DNA of 64,000 nucleotides from SKZT01 sp964478625 (GCA_964478625.1 CAYZJH010000005.1:1-64000), one strand, 5' to 3'. Shown: positions 52,518 through 62,784, numbered from the stretch's first letter. A program made the numbers and translations. Notes: generated from the letters alone by a model not told the origin.

Positions 52518-53459
52518 ATGATTAAAAAACAACCTTATGGAAAGACTCCCAAGGAGCAGCACCTGGCAAGTGCCAAAGACCGGCTTTACAGCTTTTTGAT
52601 AGGCGACGGCGCATTTCGGGGAGCAATTCTTCATGCAACCCGGATGGTCAATGAGATGAGGGCCAATCATGAACTCGGCATATTGGAGACCCTGGTATTA
52701 GGCCATGCATATATCGGGGCCGGATTGATGTCGGTCAATCTGAAAGGAAACGACCGGCTTAGCTTTCAGGTGGATTGTACGGGTCCGATCAAAGGGGTGC
52801 TTGCTGAAACCAATGCGTTTGGAGAGGTTCGAGGATATTTGAAAAATTTGCCCATTCCTCTGGATAAACCTCTGGAAGACTTTAATTTATCCCCATTTTA
52901 CGGGGCAGGCATATTAAAAGTCACCAAATACCTTGAAGATGCCAAGCATCCATTCACGGGCCAGGTGCATCTTCAATACGGAAGTCTGGCCAAAGACCTG
53001 GCTTATTATTTTCTAACCTCTGAACAGATACCCACGGCATTTCATCTCAGTGTTCAGTTTGATTCCGAGGGTGAAGTTTCCGGTGCCGGAGGATTTTTCA
53101 TTCAGGTCATGCCCGGAGCCGATACCGACACAGTTGCTAAAGTTGAAACCATGGTTTCCGGCTTGCCTTCCCTGGGAAAAAGTTTTGCAGATCAAATGGA
53201 TCCGGAAAGGATTTTGCTGGATACATTTAAAAATTTCAATCCCAGGATTCTGGATGAAGGACGTGTCGAATTCATGTGCCACTGTGACAAAGATGGTGTT
53301 CGCAATTTGTTAATGATGCTTCCAGTGCATGATTTAAAGGACCTTCGGGACAACGGCCCGTTTCCGGTGGAATTGAAATGCCACTACTGCAACACGGCCT
53401 ATCATTTTTCAAAAGAAGAGATTTCCAAAATTTACGGCGCCCGGTATCCCAACAATTGA
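52518..53459 (+). CDS. hslO: Hsp33 redox-regulated chaperone
   Basis: A 313-residue Hsp33. The C-terminal zinc switch is seen as CHC (in EFMCHCDKD) and CHYC (in ELKCHYCNTAY), the CxC...CxxC pattern that releases zinc upon oxidation and activates the chaperone. The N-terminal domain GAFRGAILHATRMVNEMR is also typical. In an oxygen-sensitive organism it guards against oxidative protein unfolding. The ATG at 52518 is preferred to a TTG at 52500. The gene converges on murI. Confidence 0.93.
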   Translation: MIKKQPYGKTPKEQHLASAKDRLYSFLIGDGAFRGAILHATRMVNEMRANHELGILETLVLGHAYIGAGLMSVNLKGNDRLSFQVDCTGPIKGVLAETNAFGEVRGYLKNLPIPLDKPLEDFNLSPFYGAGILKVTKYLEDAKHPFTGQVHLQYGSLAKDLAYYFLTSEQIPTAFHLSVQFDSEGEVSGAGGFFIQVMPGADTDTVAKVETMVSGLPSLGKSFADQMDPERILLDTFKNFNPRILDEGRVEFMCHCDKDGVRNLLMMLPVHDLKDLRDNGPFPVELKCHYCNTAYHFSKEEISKIYGARYPNN

Positions 53460-53579
53460 ACGGCAAAAATTCCGCAAACCTGGAAAATACATGATCACCT
53501 GCAGAAAGCTTGAATCTGTTTCAGGACAAGGATTACATCGCCGATCTGGATATAAATAACGATCAAGTCACACCTGGAT

Positions 53580-54389
53580 TCATCCCAGGCGCCCGGACCG
53601 CCAACAGACCGAACAGGTTTTTGTCTTGGCAGGATCGCATTGCAACAGCCATTTGATGGTCTCTGAAAAAATATCGGCCTTTCCGGTGGTAAAAAACGTA
53701 TGAAATCCTCGGGAATTCGGGTTGTTCATCAAATTCCGTTGACTGATGATACGGGCTGCCTGAAGGGCGACTGCCGGTGCCGGATCGATTATGGAAATTC
53801 CGGGTCCAACCAATTTTTTAATTGCCGGCAACAAAAATGGGTAGTGGGTACATCCCAGCACCAATTGATCGGCTCCGGCACCAATCAGAGGTAATATACA
53901 TTTTTTTAAAAGATTCTCTGTCTCGAAGGTGTCAAGTTTTCCGGCTTCGACTGTTTCCACCAGGCCGTGTCCGATACTGGTCAACACCTTTACATTGGTG
54001 CCGTATTGAGCGACCAGACCTGCAAAAAGCTTTCCCTGAAAAGTCGTTTGTGTGGCAATAACCCCGACTATTCCGGTTTTTGTCCGTACGGCAGCGGGTT
54101 TGACAGCCGGTTCCATCCCGACAAATGGGACATCAGGGTAGAGATCCCGAAGGTAATGCAGTGCTGCAGCCGATGCGGCATTGCACGCAATAACAATCAT
54201 CTTGGCACCATGATCCAGGAGAAAATCGACGATACCGATACAAAAGGATCTGATTTCTTCCATGGAACGATACCCATAGGGCACATGCGCCTGATCCGCA
54301 AGGTAAAGGGTGTTTTCCTCCGGGAGTCGGCAGGCGATTTCCCGCCAGACACTCAAACCGCCGATACCGGAATCAAAGATGCCGATCAT
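53580..54389 (-). CDS. murI: Glutamate racemase
   Basis: A 269-residue cofactor-free racemase that supplies D-glutamate for peptidoglycan. Motifs: DSGIGGLSV, first catalytic cysteine Cys69 in IACNAAS, second Cys180 in LGCTHYPF. Length is normal. It follows nuoG by 12 bases on the same strand and is probably translated from the same message although unrelated in function. The last 20 residues contain extra cysteines (CDPAKTKTCSVCW), unusual for the family. Confidence 0.95.
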   Translation of the reverse strand: MIGIFDSGIGGLSVWREIACRLPEENTLYLADQAHVPYGYRSMEEIRSFCIGIVDFLLDHGAKMIVIACNAASAAALHYLRDLYPDVPFVGMEPAVKPAAVRTKTGIVGVIATQTTFQGKLFAGLVAQYGTNVKVLTSIGHGLVETVEAGKLDTFETENLLKKCILPLIGAGADQLVLGCTHYPFLLPAIKKLVGPGISIIDPAPAVALQAARIISQRNLMNNPNSRGFHTFFTTGKADIFSETIKWLLQCDPAKTKTCSVCWRSGRLG

Positions 54390-54401
54390 GCCGATTTCCG
54401 G

Positions 54402-56897
54402 TTAAGATTCAGATGGGGTAATGATTTTGTAAACAGCTGTCCATTCATCAAAGCTGTTATACTTCTGCCAGGATAATTGACGGTGTCTTGGAATGATGAT
54501 GACTCCTCTAGCCATGTTCTCCTTGACCTCCATACGGACTTCAAGAGAACCACCCGGAAGCGTCAGATTTATTTTTTCAGCCTCAACAACCCCCGCCTGC
54601 ATCGCATCCAAAGGATGCATATAAATCACCGGTGGAGGTTCAGCTTTGCAAACGATTTCCGAAAACGCTGAAAGGACTTCAGTTCCAAAAGTCCGGTCAA
54701 CCAGCAACAGCTTGATGACATTGCCCACCGGGATCAAATCTTTTTCCATGCCTTTCGAATACGGCCTCTCCGGGCTTTTGTGAGGTATGATCCGAACATT
54801 GTCGAAAGGATAATCCTCCCGTCGCAACCAGGCAAAAACCGGATGTCCGAAATAATCGAATTTTTCAAGACATTCCCGTGGGGATATTTCATCGGAAATG
54901 AGTCCTGCAAGCCGGGCTAGAATTTGCCAGGAAGGTTTAGGGTCTCTTCCGGGAATACCAAGGCCATAGACCCTTTCAGGGTGAGAACCTTTGCTGTGCT
55001 GATAAACGGGAATACCGCATTCATGGATCGGAGAAGCATATTGTATTCTTCCTTCCTGGTTGATAAAACTTCCCCCGCTTTCAAAAACGGTCTGGGAGGG
55101 AAAAAAAATACCGGCCCGATTGACCGTCGGTGATGGTAAATAGTCCAGCACAAGAAACAGCTCAAGTTTTTTGAGAGCTTCTTCAAGCCGGTTTCGGTCC
55201 GGAAAATGAAAAAAAGGATTGTTTTCCACCACCATAAGAGCTTTGACTCTACCCAGCTCGATTTCTTCAAGAATACCTTCGAATGATTTTTTTTCGGAAC
55301 TATCCCACATTGTGGCGCCAAAACTGTTTGCGCCTGGAAAAACATAAAACAAACCGGATCTTTCCTTTATATGAAAAAACACATGGGCAACATCGGCTAC
55401 GGCATCGGGTAAAGATTCCGTGACCACTTGTGTCCCGCAAACAAATGCGACCTTTCTGCTCTCCTTGAGCTTTTCAGCCATACTTTCCATTCTATGGAAC
55501 GTCTCCTGATCCATAGAATCAATTTCCGATAGATTTTTAACAAAATTTAACGCCTCAATTTCAAGCATAGGATCTTCAGTACTAACCGCCTTTTTGACAA
55601 GACCGAATAAAAAGTCCTTCAGTTTTTCAGGCACCAGAGCACAGTGCTCGAATTCGAACGGCAAAATTACGGGCCTTGGGTCAACCACCAGGGCAACGGC
55701 TCCGTTTCGCACAGCCTGCCGCATGGCCAAAGCCAGCATAGGGGCTTCATTTAATGGATCCACACCTATCGCCAATATGAAATCGACTTCTTCAATTTCC
55801 CTCAAGGATAAAGCCAAGAATGAATCCAGACGGGATATCGCGCGTTTAATTTTTCGGGCTATGGATTGGTCCAAAAAAAAGACCGGCCCGGGAATATTTT
55901 TTATGTCACAGAATTTTGCGAGCATGGTCTGAGTTTCAAAACTGCTCCGGCCTGATCCGAGGCACGCCACGGAATCAGTACCGTTGTTTTGAATAATTTC
56001 ATCCAGTTTTTGAGATACCAGGTCCAATGCTTCATCCATTTGAGTTTCAGTTCCGAAAATCCGGCAGGTTCTGGGACGGTTTTCATGACTTTCATATTGA
56101 AAACCAAATCTTCCCCTGTCACAAATAAAATAACCGTTTACATCTTCATTGAAACGGGCTTCCTGCCGAAGAACTTCCCGGTAACGAGCCCCTGCAATCG
56201 TGTTACACCCCAGCGAGCAGTGAATGCACACGGAAGCCCCCCGCTCCATATCCCATCGGCGAACCCGGTACCTTGCAGTCAGGTCGGTAAACACACCGGT
56301 CGGGCAGATGTCTATGAGATTTCCCGCAAAAGGACTTTCTAAAGGCCCATCCGTAAATCTTCCAAAATAAACCCTGGAACCTATCGAAAAAACACCCAAA
56401 TCACGATATCCCGAATATTCCTGGTAATATCGCACACATCGGTAACAATGGATACACCGGTTCATTTCATGGGCTACAAAATGCCCGAGATACTGGTCCC
56501 GATAGGTGCGTTTCGGCCCGGGGAAGCGTCTTACCCCGTGTCCGCCGGAAATCGTAGTGTCCTGAAGCAGACAGTGCCCTCCTTCATCACAGACCGGACA
56601 GTCATGAGGATGATTGAGCATGAGCCATTCAATCACATATTTGCGAAATTCGACTGCTTCAGGATGATTGGTCGAAACCACCATCCCATCAAGGGCATCC
56701 ACCATACAGCTCATCCGGAGACCTTTCACTGGCCCTTCAACAAACATAACCGCGCACATCCGGCATGCCCCAACCGATCCCAAGGCTTTGTGGTAACAAA
56801 ACCTGGGAATCATTATGCCAAGTTGTTCTGCTGCCTCAATGACTTTAACTCCTGGTGCAACATCGATTCTCTGGTCGTCTATGATTAATTTGGGCAT
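54402..56897 (-). CDS. nuoG: NADH-quinone oxidoreductase subunit G
   Basis: An 831-residue iron-sulfur subunit. The N-terminal 2Fe-2S domain has CYHKALGSVGACRMC, followed by the His-Cys 4Fe-4S ligand set HPHDCPVCDEGGHC, a CxxCxxC set in CIHCYRCVRYYQEY, and a CIHCSLGC set at the start of the molybdopterin-oxidoreductase-like domain, which is normally inactive in NuoG. It carries electrons from NuoF and NuoE to NuoI. The ATG at 56897 (MPKLIIDD) fits the family; an upstream extension is rejected. It is the third gene of the nuoEFG block, 30 kb from the rest of complex I. Confidence 0.93.
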   Translation of the reverse strand: MPKLIIDDQRIDVAPGVKVIEAAEQLGIMIPRFCYHKALGSVGACRMCAVMFVEGPVKGLRMSCMVDALDGMVVSTNHPEAVEFRKYVIEWLMLNHPHDCPVCDEGGHCLLQDTTISGGHGVRRFPGPKRTYRDQYLGHFVAHEMNRCIHCYRCVRYYQEYSGYRDLGVFSIGSRVYFGRFTDGPLESPFAGNLIDICPTGVFTDLTARYRVRRWDMERGASVCIHCSLGCNTIAGARYREVLRQEARFNEDVNGYFICDRGRFGFQYESHENRPRTCRIFGTETQMDEALDLVSQKLDEIIQNNGTDSVACLGSGRSSFETQTMLAKFCDIKNIPGPVFFLDQSIARKIKRAISRLDSFLALSLREIEEVDFILAIGVDPLNEAPMLALAMRQAVRNGAVALVVDPRPVILPFEFEHCALVPEKLKDFLFGLVKKAVSTEDPMLEIEALNFVKNLSEIDSMDQETFHRMESMAEKLKESRKVAFVCGTQVVTESLPDAVADVAHVFFHIKERSGLFYVFPGANSFGATMWDSSEKKSFEGILEEIELGRVKALMVVENNPFFHFPDRNRLEEALKKLELFLVLDYLPSPTVNRAGIFFPSQTVFESGGSFINQEGRIQYASPIHECGIPVYQHSKGSHPERVYGLGIPGRDPKPSWQILARLAGLISDEISPRECLEKFDYFGHPVFAWLRREDYPFDNVRIIPHKSPERPYSKGMEKDLIPVGNVIKLLLVDRTFGTEVLSAFSEIVCKAEPPPVIYMHPLDAMQAGVVEAEKINLTLPGGSLEVRMEVKENMARGVIIIPRHRQLSWQKYNSFDEWTAVYKIITPSES

Positions 56898-56983
56898 GAT
56901 ATTTCTTGCTTTTGTTTCAAATGGTACTGATTTTTGCCGATATGCTGTAACCGCTTGACACCACAAACCTTTGGTCTGATGCC

Positions 56984-58300
56984 TTAAATTTTAAACGGAC
57001 ATTTCTTCTCCCAGATATGTTCAAAAATTTCGTCCTCGAAATAGGTTATGAGACTTTCCAGCGGAGAAGCAGCCCCTGGAGCAAAGGCACAGTAGGAATT
57101 CCATAAATGAGCACTCATCTCTTTTAACATTCCGACATATTCGGCCTTCCCATCACCGTTTTCGATTCGTTTCAGCAAATCGCAGATATAGGGGATTCCC
57201 TCCCGGCAAGGCGTACACCATCCGCAGGATTCACGGGAAAAAAATTCCATCAGGTTTAACGTGGCATCCACCAGGCAGGTATTGTCATCGAAAACGATGA
57301 TTGCTCCAGTTCCCAGACGATGTCCGACCTTTTTGAAGGACTCGAAATCCATTTCAATGTCATAATACTGCCGGGTTAAAAAACGTGTGGAGGCTCCTCC
57401 GGGAATGCACGCCTTAAATTCACACCCTTGAGCCATTCCCCCCGCATGCACTTCGATAATCTCACTCAAACGCGTCCCCATGGGAAGCTCGAAGCAGCCC
57501 GGATTTTTAACCTTGCCACTGACACAATACAGCTTGGTACCCTCTCCTGTTTTGCTGGCGGCCAAACGTTTATACCATTCCGGACCATTCCGGAGCACAT
57601 GGGGAACCCATGCAACGGTTTCAACATTATTGGTAACCGTGGGCTTGTCCCACATTCCTTTAGTTGTCGGATACGGCGGGGGCTGTTTTGGGTTGGGGCG
57701 ATTGCCTTGAATGGCGTTTAAAAGCGCTGTCGCTTCACCACAAATATATCGACCTCCGCTTCGATGCACCACGATATCGTATGAAAAACCGCTTCCCAGG
57801 ATATTTTCTCCCAAATATCCGGCCTCTCGAGCAATTTCAATTTCCCGCTCAAGAATTTGGGACAGGGTTTCATAGCTTGGTCGCACGAAAATAAACCCCT
57901 TCCGGGCCGATACCGCATACCCGGCAATAACCATCGCTTCAATAAGATTGTGGGGATTTGTGTGCAGGAGAACACGGTCCTTGAATGTTCCGGGTTCCAT
58001 TTCATCACAGTTGACTACAAAATACCTTGGAAACGGCGCATCATCAGGAATGGAACGCCATTTTTTACCCAGCGGAAAACCTGCCCCCCCCCGACCACAG
58101 ATTCCGGCTTCATCAATTTTTCGGGTAACTTCTTCAGGCTTTAAATTTTTCAGGGTATCCTCAAGTGCTGCATAGCCATCATCAAGCCTGAATTCCTCAA
58201 GGGTCAAGATCCGATCCGGTTTTCGATTTTTCAGAAGGATCTGAGGATATTGAGATATTTCATCCCGCGTTTGCCCCTCTTTTTGCCACCAATTTTTCAA
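56984..58300 (-). CDS. nuoF: NADH-quinone oxidoreductase subunit F
   Basis: A 438-residue NADH and FMN subunit. GRGGAGFPLGKKW (69-81) is the FMN/NADH site, RSGGRYICGEATALL the second conserved block, and the N3 4Fe-4S cluster ligands are in ESCGWCTPCREG with a later cysteine in NSYCAFAP. It takes NADH electrons into complex I. Its ATG overlaps the nuoE stop by 4 bases. Confidence 0.96.
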   Translation of the reverse strand: MKNWWQKEGQTRDEISQYPQILLKNRKPDRILTLEEFRLDDGYAALEDTLKNLKPEEVTRKIDEAGICGRGGAGFPLGKKWRSIPDDAPFPRYFVVNCDEMEPGTFKDRVLLHTNPHNLIEAMVIAGYAVSARKGFIFVRPSYETLSQILEREIEIAREAGYLGENILGSGFSYDIVVHRSGGRYICGEATALLNAIQGNRPNPKQPPPYPTTKGMWDKPTVTNNVETVAWVPHVLRNGPEWYKRLAASKTGEGTKLYCVSGKVKNPGCFELPMGTRLSEIIEVHAGGMAQGCEFKACIPGGASTRFLTRQYYDIEMDFESFKKVGHRLGTGAIIVFDDNTCLVDATLNLMEFFSRESCGWCTPCREGIPYICDLLKRIENGDGKAEYVGMLKEMSAHLWNSYCAFAPGAASPLESLITYFEDEIFEHIWEKKCPFKI

Positions 58301-58779
58301 CTTTTCTGTTCCCTGTCTCTGATATTATCAATGAGCTTATCGATTTTTTCCGGTGTCAGATTTCCGTGAACCCGCCTATTGACAAGCATTGCCGGTGATC
58401 GATCACAATAGCCGATGCAGCAGACCGGAAGCAGGGTGAACAGACCATCGGTCGTCGTCTCTCCCATCTCAAGGCCCAGCCGGTTTTTAAGATGTTCCAG
58501 CAATGACTCATAACCGTTCATCCAGCAAACAACGCTATCACAGACATGAATCACATATTTTCCCACGGGTTCACGAAAAATAAAATTGTAAAAGGTGGCC
58601 AATTCATCAAGTTCGGTCAAGGTCATACCCAAAAGATCCGATGCCTCGCACATGGCTTCATCCGTCATCCAGCCATAGACGTTCTGAAGCTCATACATAA
58701 TGTCGACCGCTTTTTCCCTCGGGGATTCAGCTTCCTGTATTTCTTTGAGAAGTCTTTTTTTCAGTTCAGCAGAAATCAT
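58297..58779 (-). CDS. nuoE: NADH-quinone oxidoreductase subunit E
   Basis: A 160-residue thioredoxin-like subunit with the N1a 2Fe-2S cluster. Ligands are Cys80 and Cys85 (HVCDSVVC) and Cys121 and Cys125 (CCIGYC). It is the first gene of the nuoEFG block. The region upstream (58780-59145) separates it from the divergent cyd operon and holds no clear promoter; a TTGGCA near 58833 is weak. Confidence 0.95.
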   Translation of the reverse strand: MISAELKKRLLKEIQEAESPREKAVDIMYELQNVYGWMTDEAMCEASDLLGMTLTELDELATFYNFIFREPVGKYVIHVCDSVVCWMNGYESLLEHLKNRLGLEMGETTTDGLFTLLPVCCIGYCDRSPAMLVNRRVHGNLTPEKIDKLIDNIRDREQKS

Positions 58780-59145
58780 TGCCTTTGAACCATCATCGAT
58801 CGTTTAGAATAAAGAAGTGCCAATTAGATTCATATTTTTTAGGGAGATTTAGCAAATCCGAAATGGTGAGTCAATAAACAAAACCGAATCGTTTAACCAT
58901 TTCCCTGGATTTCACCTGCCGGCCGGAAAGATTAGTCGTACAACCCTATTGATATGTTAGCCAAAAAGAACCCCTATGCCATGAGAAATTATGGCAGGTA
59001 TAAGGCCGTTATCCTTTTTTATCACCCGAGGATCCGATTTCATGGTATTTTGTTTTTATTATGAATGTTTTCATTTATGATGAATCCAAACGTAACGAAT
59101 TTAAAAGGAAACATTCGACACATTATGAATTTCAGGCACTCAAAA
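58780..59145. other. Divergent intergenic region, nuoE / cydD
   Basis: About 365 bases between divergent operons. No clear -35/-10 pair for either direction and no repeat element. A possible FNR- or Rrf2-type operator could not be recognised by eye. Confidence 0.35.
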
Positions 59146-60969
59146 ATGAAATACCCGTCCGTTTCAGAATCAACTTCGTCTCCATCAACAGATACCCGCC
59201 CTGAATTTCGATGGCTTTTCAAGCAGGCCCGATCGGTTTACCTCTGGATTTTTCTCTCCATAATACTTGCCGTTTTCGGTGGATTGCTTATTGTCGCTCA
59301 GGCCCGGCTGATCGCCGACATCATTCATGGGGCATTCATGGAAAAGTCCCCCCGGGACCATTTGTGGAATATGTTCATGGTATTGAGCGTCGTGATTATG
59401 GCTCGCGCATTTCTTCCATGGGCAAGAGAAATTTGCGGCTTTCAGGCAGGAGCCCGAGTTCGTGAAAATATTCGGTCTTCCATTTTCAAACATTTCGCCG
59501 ACACAGGACCTATTGGTATCGGTGGACGGCCCTCAGGGGCATTGGCATCCCTAGCCATAGAACAGGTGGAGGCGGTTCACGGCTTTTTCGCAGACTATCT
59601 TCCGCAAATGGTCATCGCCATACTAGTCCCACTCACCATCGCGGCTTTTGTCTTTCCAATCAGCTGGGCAGCCGGGTCTCTTCTTCTGGTCACTGCCCCC
59701 ATGATCCCGCTTTTTATGGTACTAATTGGCATGGGGGCTGAAAGTATCACCCGGAAAAATTTTCAGGCACTTGCACGAATGAGTGCTCACTTTCTCGATA
59801 TTCTCCAGGGGTTGGGAACTCTTAAACTGTTTGGCCGGAGCCGTGCGGAAGCCGAATCCATCGAAAAAGTTTCAGAACAATACCGCAGCCAGACCATGAA
59901 AGTGCTTCGGATCGCCTTTTTATCCGCAGCGGTTCTGGAATTTTTCAGCTCCTTTGCCATCGCCATGACAGCTATTTATCTTGGGATGAGTTTTCTTGGA
60001 TACATCAATTTCGGAAGCTACGGAAAACCACTGACCTTTGCTGACGGGCTTTTCATTTTGATTCTGGCTCCGGATTTCTATCTTCCCCTGCGGGAACTCG
60101 GAAGTCATTTTCATGTCCGTGCCGAAGCCATCGGAGCGGCAGGGGAAATTCGCAATCTGCTTTTAAAGGCACCCATTCAGCACAAAGGAATAATTCCCGT
60201 TCAGCAGCAGGATAGGGCTTTGAATATTCACTTCGAAAACGTCCATTACAGATTTGACGGCGATCGCCGGGCAGCTCTTTGCGGAGTTGATCTGCAGATT
60301 GAATCCGGAAAACGCCTGGCCATTATCGGCACAAGCGGTGCAGGAAAAACAACCATTGGAAGGCTGATTCTTGCATTCGACAGGCCTTCCTTTGGCAGGA
60401 TTCTGATCAACGGAATCGATCTCTCCATTCTGGATCCGGAATCATGGCGCAAAAATATTTCATGGATCGGACAACATCCGGTCTTGTTTCAGGGAAGCAT
60501 TCGGGAAAACATCCGAATCGGGAATCCGGAAGCTTCCGAAAAAGAAGTGGAAACTGCTGCGCTGGCAGCTTCTGTCAATAATTTCACCGATCGGTTTCCC
60601 CGTGGACTGGATACTTCAATCGGCGAATACGGCTTAGGGCTTTCCAGGGGCCAGACGCAACAGGTGGCACTGGCTCGGGCCTTTTTAAAAAATGCGCCCC
60701 TGATGCTTCTGGATGAACCTACCGCCGGCCTGGACAGTGAAACTGATTCTTTGATCATGGATGCCATATTCAGATTTTGCAATCATCGAACATTGATTTT
60801 TATGACCCATCGATTGGGCCGGATTCATGAAGTTGACCGTGTTGCGGTGATAGCGGAAGGCCAGGTCAAAGAACAAGGCACCTTTCAAGAACTGATTCAT
60901 TCCGGAGGCCTGCTGGCAAAATTCTTGGCTTCCAGGAATGAAGGAACTCCTTTTGTGGAGACCAGATGA
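59146..60969 (+). CDS. cydD: Thiol reductant ABC exporter subunit CydD
   Basis: About 607 residues from the ATG at 59146 (upstream alternatives at 59125 and 59065 lack strong ribosome sites). An exporter with six N-terminal membrane helices and an ATPase: Walker A GTSGAGKTT, signature LSRGQTQQVALARAF, Walker B LMLLDEPTAGLD. The signature LSRGQ departs slightly from LSGGQ. With CydC it exports glutathione or cysteine and is needed to assemble cytochrome bd. cydC overlaps by 4 bases, and cydA follows after an Rrf2 gene. Confidence 0.92.
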   Translation: MKYPSVSESTSSPSTDTRPEFRWLFKQARSVYLWIFLSIILAVFGGLLIVAQARLIADIIHGAFMEKSPRDHLWNMFMVLSVVIMARAFLPWAREICGFQAGARVRENIRSSIFKHFADTGPIGIGGRPSGALASLAIEQVEAVHGFFADYLPQMVIAILVPLTIAAFVFPISWAAGSLLLVTAPMIPLFMVLIGMGAESITRKNFQALARMSAHFLDILQGLGTLKLFGRSRAEAESIEKVSEQYRSQTMKVLRIAFLSAAVLEFFSSFAIAMTAIYLGMSFLGYINFGSYGKPLTFADGLFILILAPDFYLPLRELGSHFHVRAEAIGAAGEIRNLLLKAPIQHKGIIPVQQQDRALNIHFENVHYRFDGDRRAALCGVDLQIESGKRLAIIGTSGAGKTTIGRLILAFDRPSFGRILINGIDLSILDPESWRKNISWIGQHPVLFQGSIRENIRIGNPEASEKEVETAALAASVNNFTDRFPRGLDTSIGEYGLGLSRGQTQQVALARAFLKNAPLMLLDEPTAGLDSETDSLIMDAIFRFCNHRTLIFMTHRLGRIHEVDRVAVIAEGQVKEQGTFQELIHSGGLLAKFLASRNEGTPFVETR

Positions 60970-62711
60970 ATTATTTTAAACCGCTTTTGCCATTTATCCG
61001 GCAGTTCAAACCTCACCTTGGGAGGATGTTCATCGGGACAGTTTCAGGAGCTGTCGCTCTGACATCTGCAGTCGGGCTCCTTTCTTTGTCCGGTTGGTTT
61101 CTTTCGGCAGCGGCTTTTGCCGGGATGACAGCAGTAACCGCACAGACATTCAACTTTTTTTTCCCGAGCGTGGGAGTGCGTTTGTTTGCTTTTACACGAA
61201 TTGCCGCCAGATACGGGGAACGAATTATCTCCCACGACACAACTTTTCATATTTTAAAAACCCTTCGGGTCCGGTTTTATCAAAAAATCGAGCCGCTCGC
61301 TCCTGCATGCCTGGTAAAATATCGAAGCGGAGAAATTTTAACCCGCCTGGTTTCGGATATTGATGCTTTGGATAATCTGTATATCCGGATTTTATCTCCG
61401 GCTGTTTCTGCATTAATGATAATGGTCGCTCTGGGAATTTTTTTAGGTCTATTCGATATGGTTCTTTCAGCAACAGCCTGCGGATTTTTTATAATTGCCG
61501 TGGTGGCGGTGCCTTGGAAAGCATCTTTAAGCGGCATGAGCGTGGGAAGAAATCTTGCGGAAACCGTTGGAATGCTTCGCACCCAAACCATTGAAGGTCT
61601 CCAGGGGTTGACGGATTTGATTATTTTCGGTGCTATGGACAAACACCTGGAAAGGCTTGCAGGGCAACACAAACAACTGATTTTGCTTCAGAAAAAAATG
61701 AGTCATATCCGCGGACTCAGCAACGCTTCCATATCTTTTTTATCCGGAGCTGCCGTGTGGATTGTTCTGTATATCGGGGTATCCATGGTAGATTCAGGTA
61801 AATTGCCGGGCGAATTTCTGGCATGTACGGCACTGGCGGTCTGGGCGGCTTTTGAAGCAGCCGTTCCCCTGGCTCATGCTTTCCAGCATCTGGGCCGCAC
61901 CGTGGAAGCTTCAGAACGGATTCACGAAATCACCTCCATGACCCCTTCGGTTGTATTTGCGAAAAAGTTTATAGGTAATCCTGAACGCTTTGATATCCAT
62001 TTTGAAAATATCCGTTTTCAATATTTAGAGGATACGCAGCCGGTACTTGACGGTTTCAGCCTTAGAATCGCTCATGGATGCCGGACGGCCCTGGTTGGAG
62101 AAACCGGATGCGGCAAATCCACGCTGGTTCATTTGCTGACCCGCACCTATGACCCCAATGAAGGGTCGATTCGTATCGGGGGCATGGACCTGAAACAGTT
62201 TACCGAGAACGATCTCAGAAAAACCATCACCGTTATCTCTCAGCACTCACATATTTTTAACGGAACAGTGGCCGATAATCTGAAAATTGCCCGCGCGGAT
62301 GCCGGTGAACCGGAACTTTTTCATGCTCTGGAAAAGGTACGTCTGGCGGATTTTGTCCATTCTCTCCCTGAAGGCCTTAACACCTGGGTTGGTGAAGGCG
62401 GACAGCGGTTTTCCGGCGGGCAGATTCGAAGGCTTGCCCTGGCAAGGGCTGTTTTGCATGATGCTCCCGTTTGGGTGCTGGATGAACCCACCGAAGGCCT
62501 GGATAAAATCACTGAGTGGGAAGTCACCCGGTCACTTTTCAACCATGCCCGACAACGCACCATGCTGATTATCACCCACCGGCTTCTGGATTTTCAGAGG
62601 ATGGATCAGATCTCCGTCATGGACAAAGGACGAGTTGTCGCTTCAGGACAGCATCACGAGCTTGTGGAAACTGATGAGCGTTACCGCAATATCGTGAGCA
62701 AAATGGTCTGA
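60966..62711 (+). CDS. cydC: Thiol reductant ABC exporter subunit CydC
   Basis: A 581-residue half-exporter with six membrane helices and an ATPase: Walker A GETGCGKST, signature FSGGQIRRLALARAV, Walker B VWVLDEPTEGLD. It pairs with CydD, whose stop overlaps this start by 4 bases. The downstream promoter for the Rrf2 gene begins 9 bases after the stop. Confidence 0.93.
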   Translation: MNYFKPLLPFIRQFKPHLGRMFIGTVSGAVALTSAVGLLSLSGWFLSAAAFAGMTAVTAQTFNFFFPSVGVRLFAFTRIAARYGERIISHDTTFHILKTLRVRFYQKIEPLAPACLVKYRSGEILTRLVSDIDALDNLYIRILSPAVSALMIMVALGIFLGLFDMVLSATACGFFIIAVVAVPWKASLSGMSVGRNLAETVGMLRTQTIEGLQGLTDLIIFGAMDKHLERLAGQHKQLILLQKKMSHIRGLSNASISFLSGAAVWIVLYIGVSMVDSGKLPGEFLACTALAVWAAFEAAVPLAHAFQHLGRTVEASERIHEITSMTPSVVFAKKFIGNPERFDIHFENIRFQYLEDTQPVLDGFSLRIAHGCRTALVGETGCGKSTLVHLLTRTYDPNEGSIRIGGMDLKQFTENDLRKTITVISQHSHIFNGTVADNLKIARADAGEPELFHALEKVRLADFVHSLPEGLNTWVGEGGQRFSGGQIRRLALARAVLHDAPVWVLDEPTEGLDKITEWEVTRSLFNHARQRTMLIITHRLLDFQRMDQISVMDKGRVVASGQHHELVETDERYRNIVSKMV

Positions 62712-62719
62712 AAAATCTC

Positions 62720-62746
62720 TTGACAGATATCATCAGATCATATATC
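62720..62746 (+). promoter_or_regulatory. Possible promoter of the Rrf2 gene
   Basis: TTGACA (62720-62725), then TATATC at 62741-62746, a 15-base spacer, or TATCGG after 17. It begins just after the cydC stop, so the regulator and cydA may be transcribed independently of cydDC. Confidence 0.4.
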
Positions 62747-62770
62747 GGATAAAAAATATCTTAATTATCC
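62747..62770. promoter_or_regulatory. Candidate Rrf2 operator (imperfect dyad)
   Basis: GGATAA (62747-62752) and TTATCC (62765-62770) form inverted halves separated by 12 AT-rich bases, just upstream of the Rrf2 start. Rrf2 regulators commonly bind AT-rich dyads of about this length near their own promoters. The match is by shape only. Confidence 0.35.
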
Positions 62771-62784
62771 AATTTGAGGGTGAC

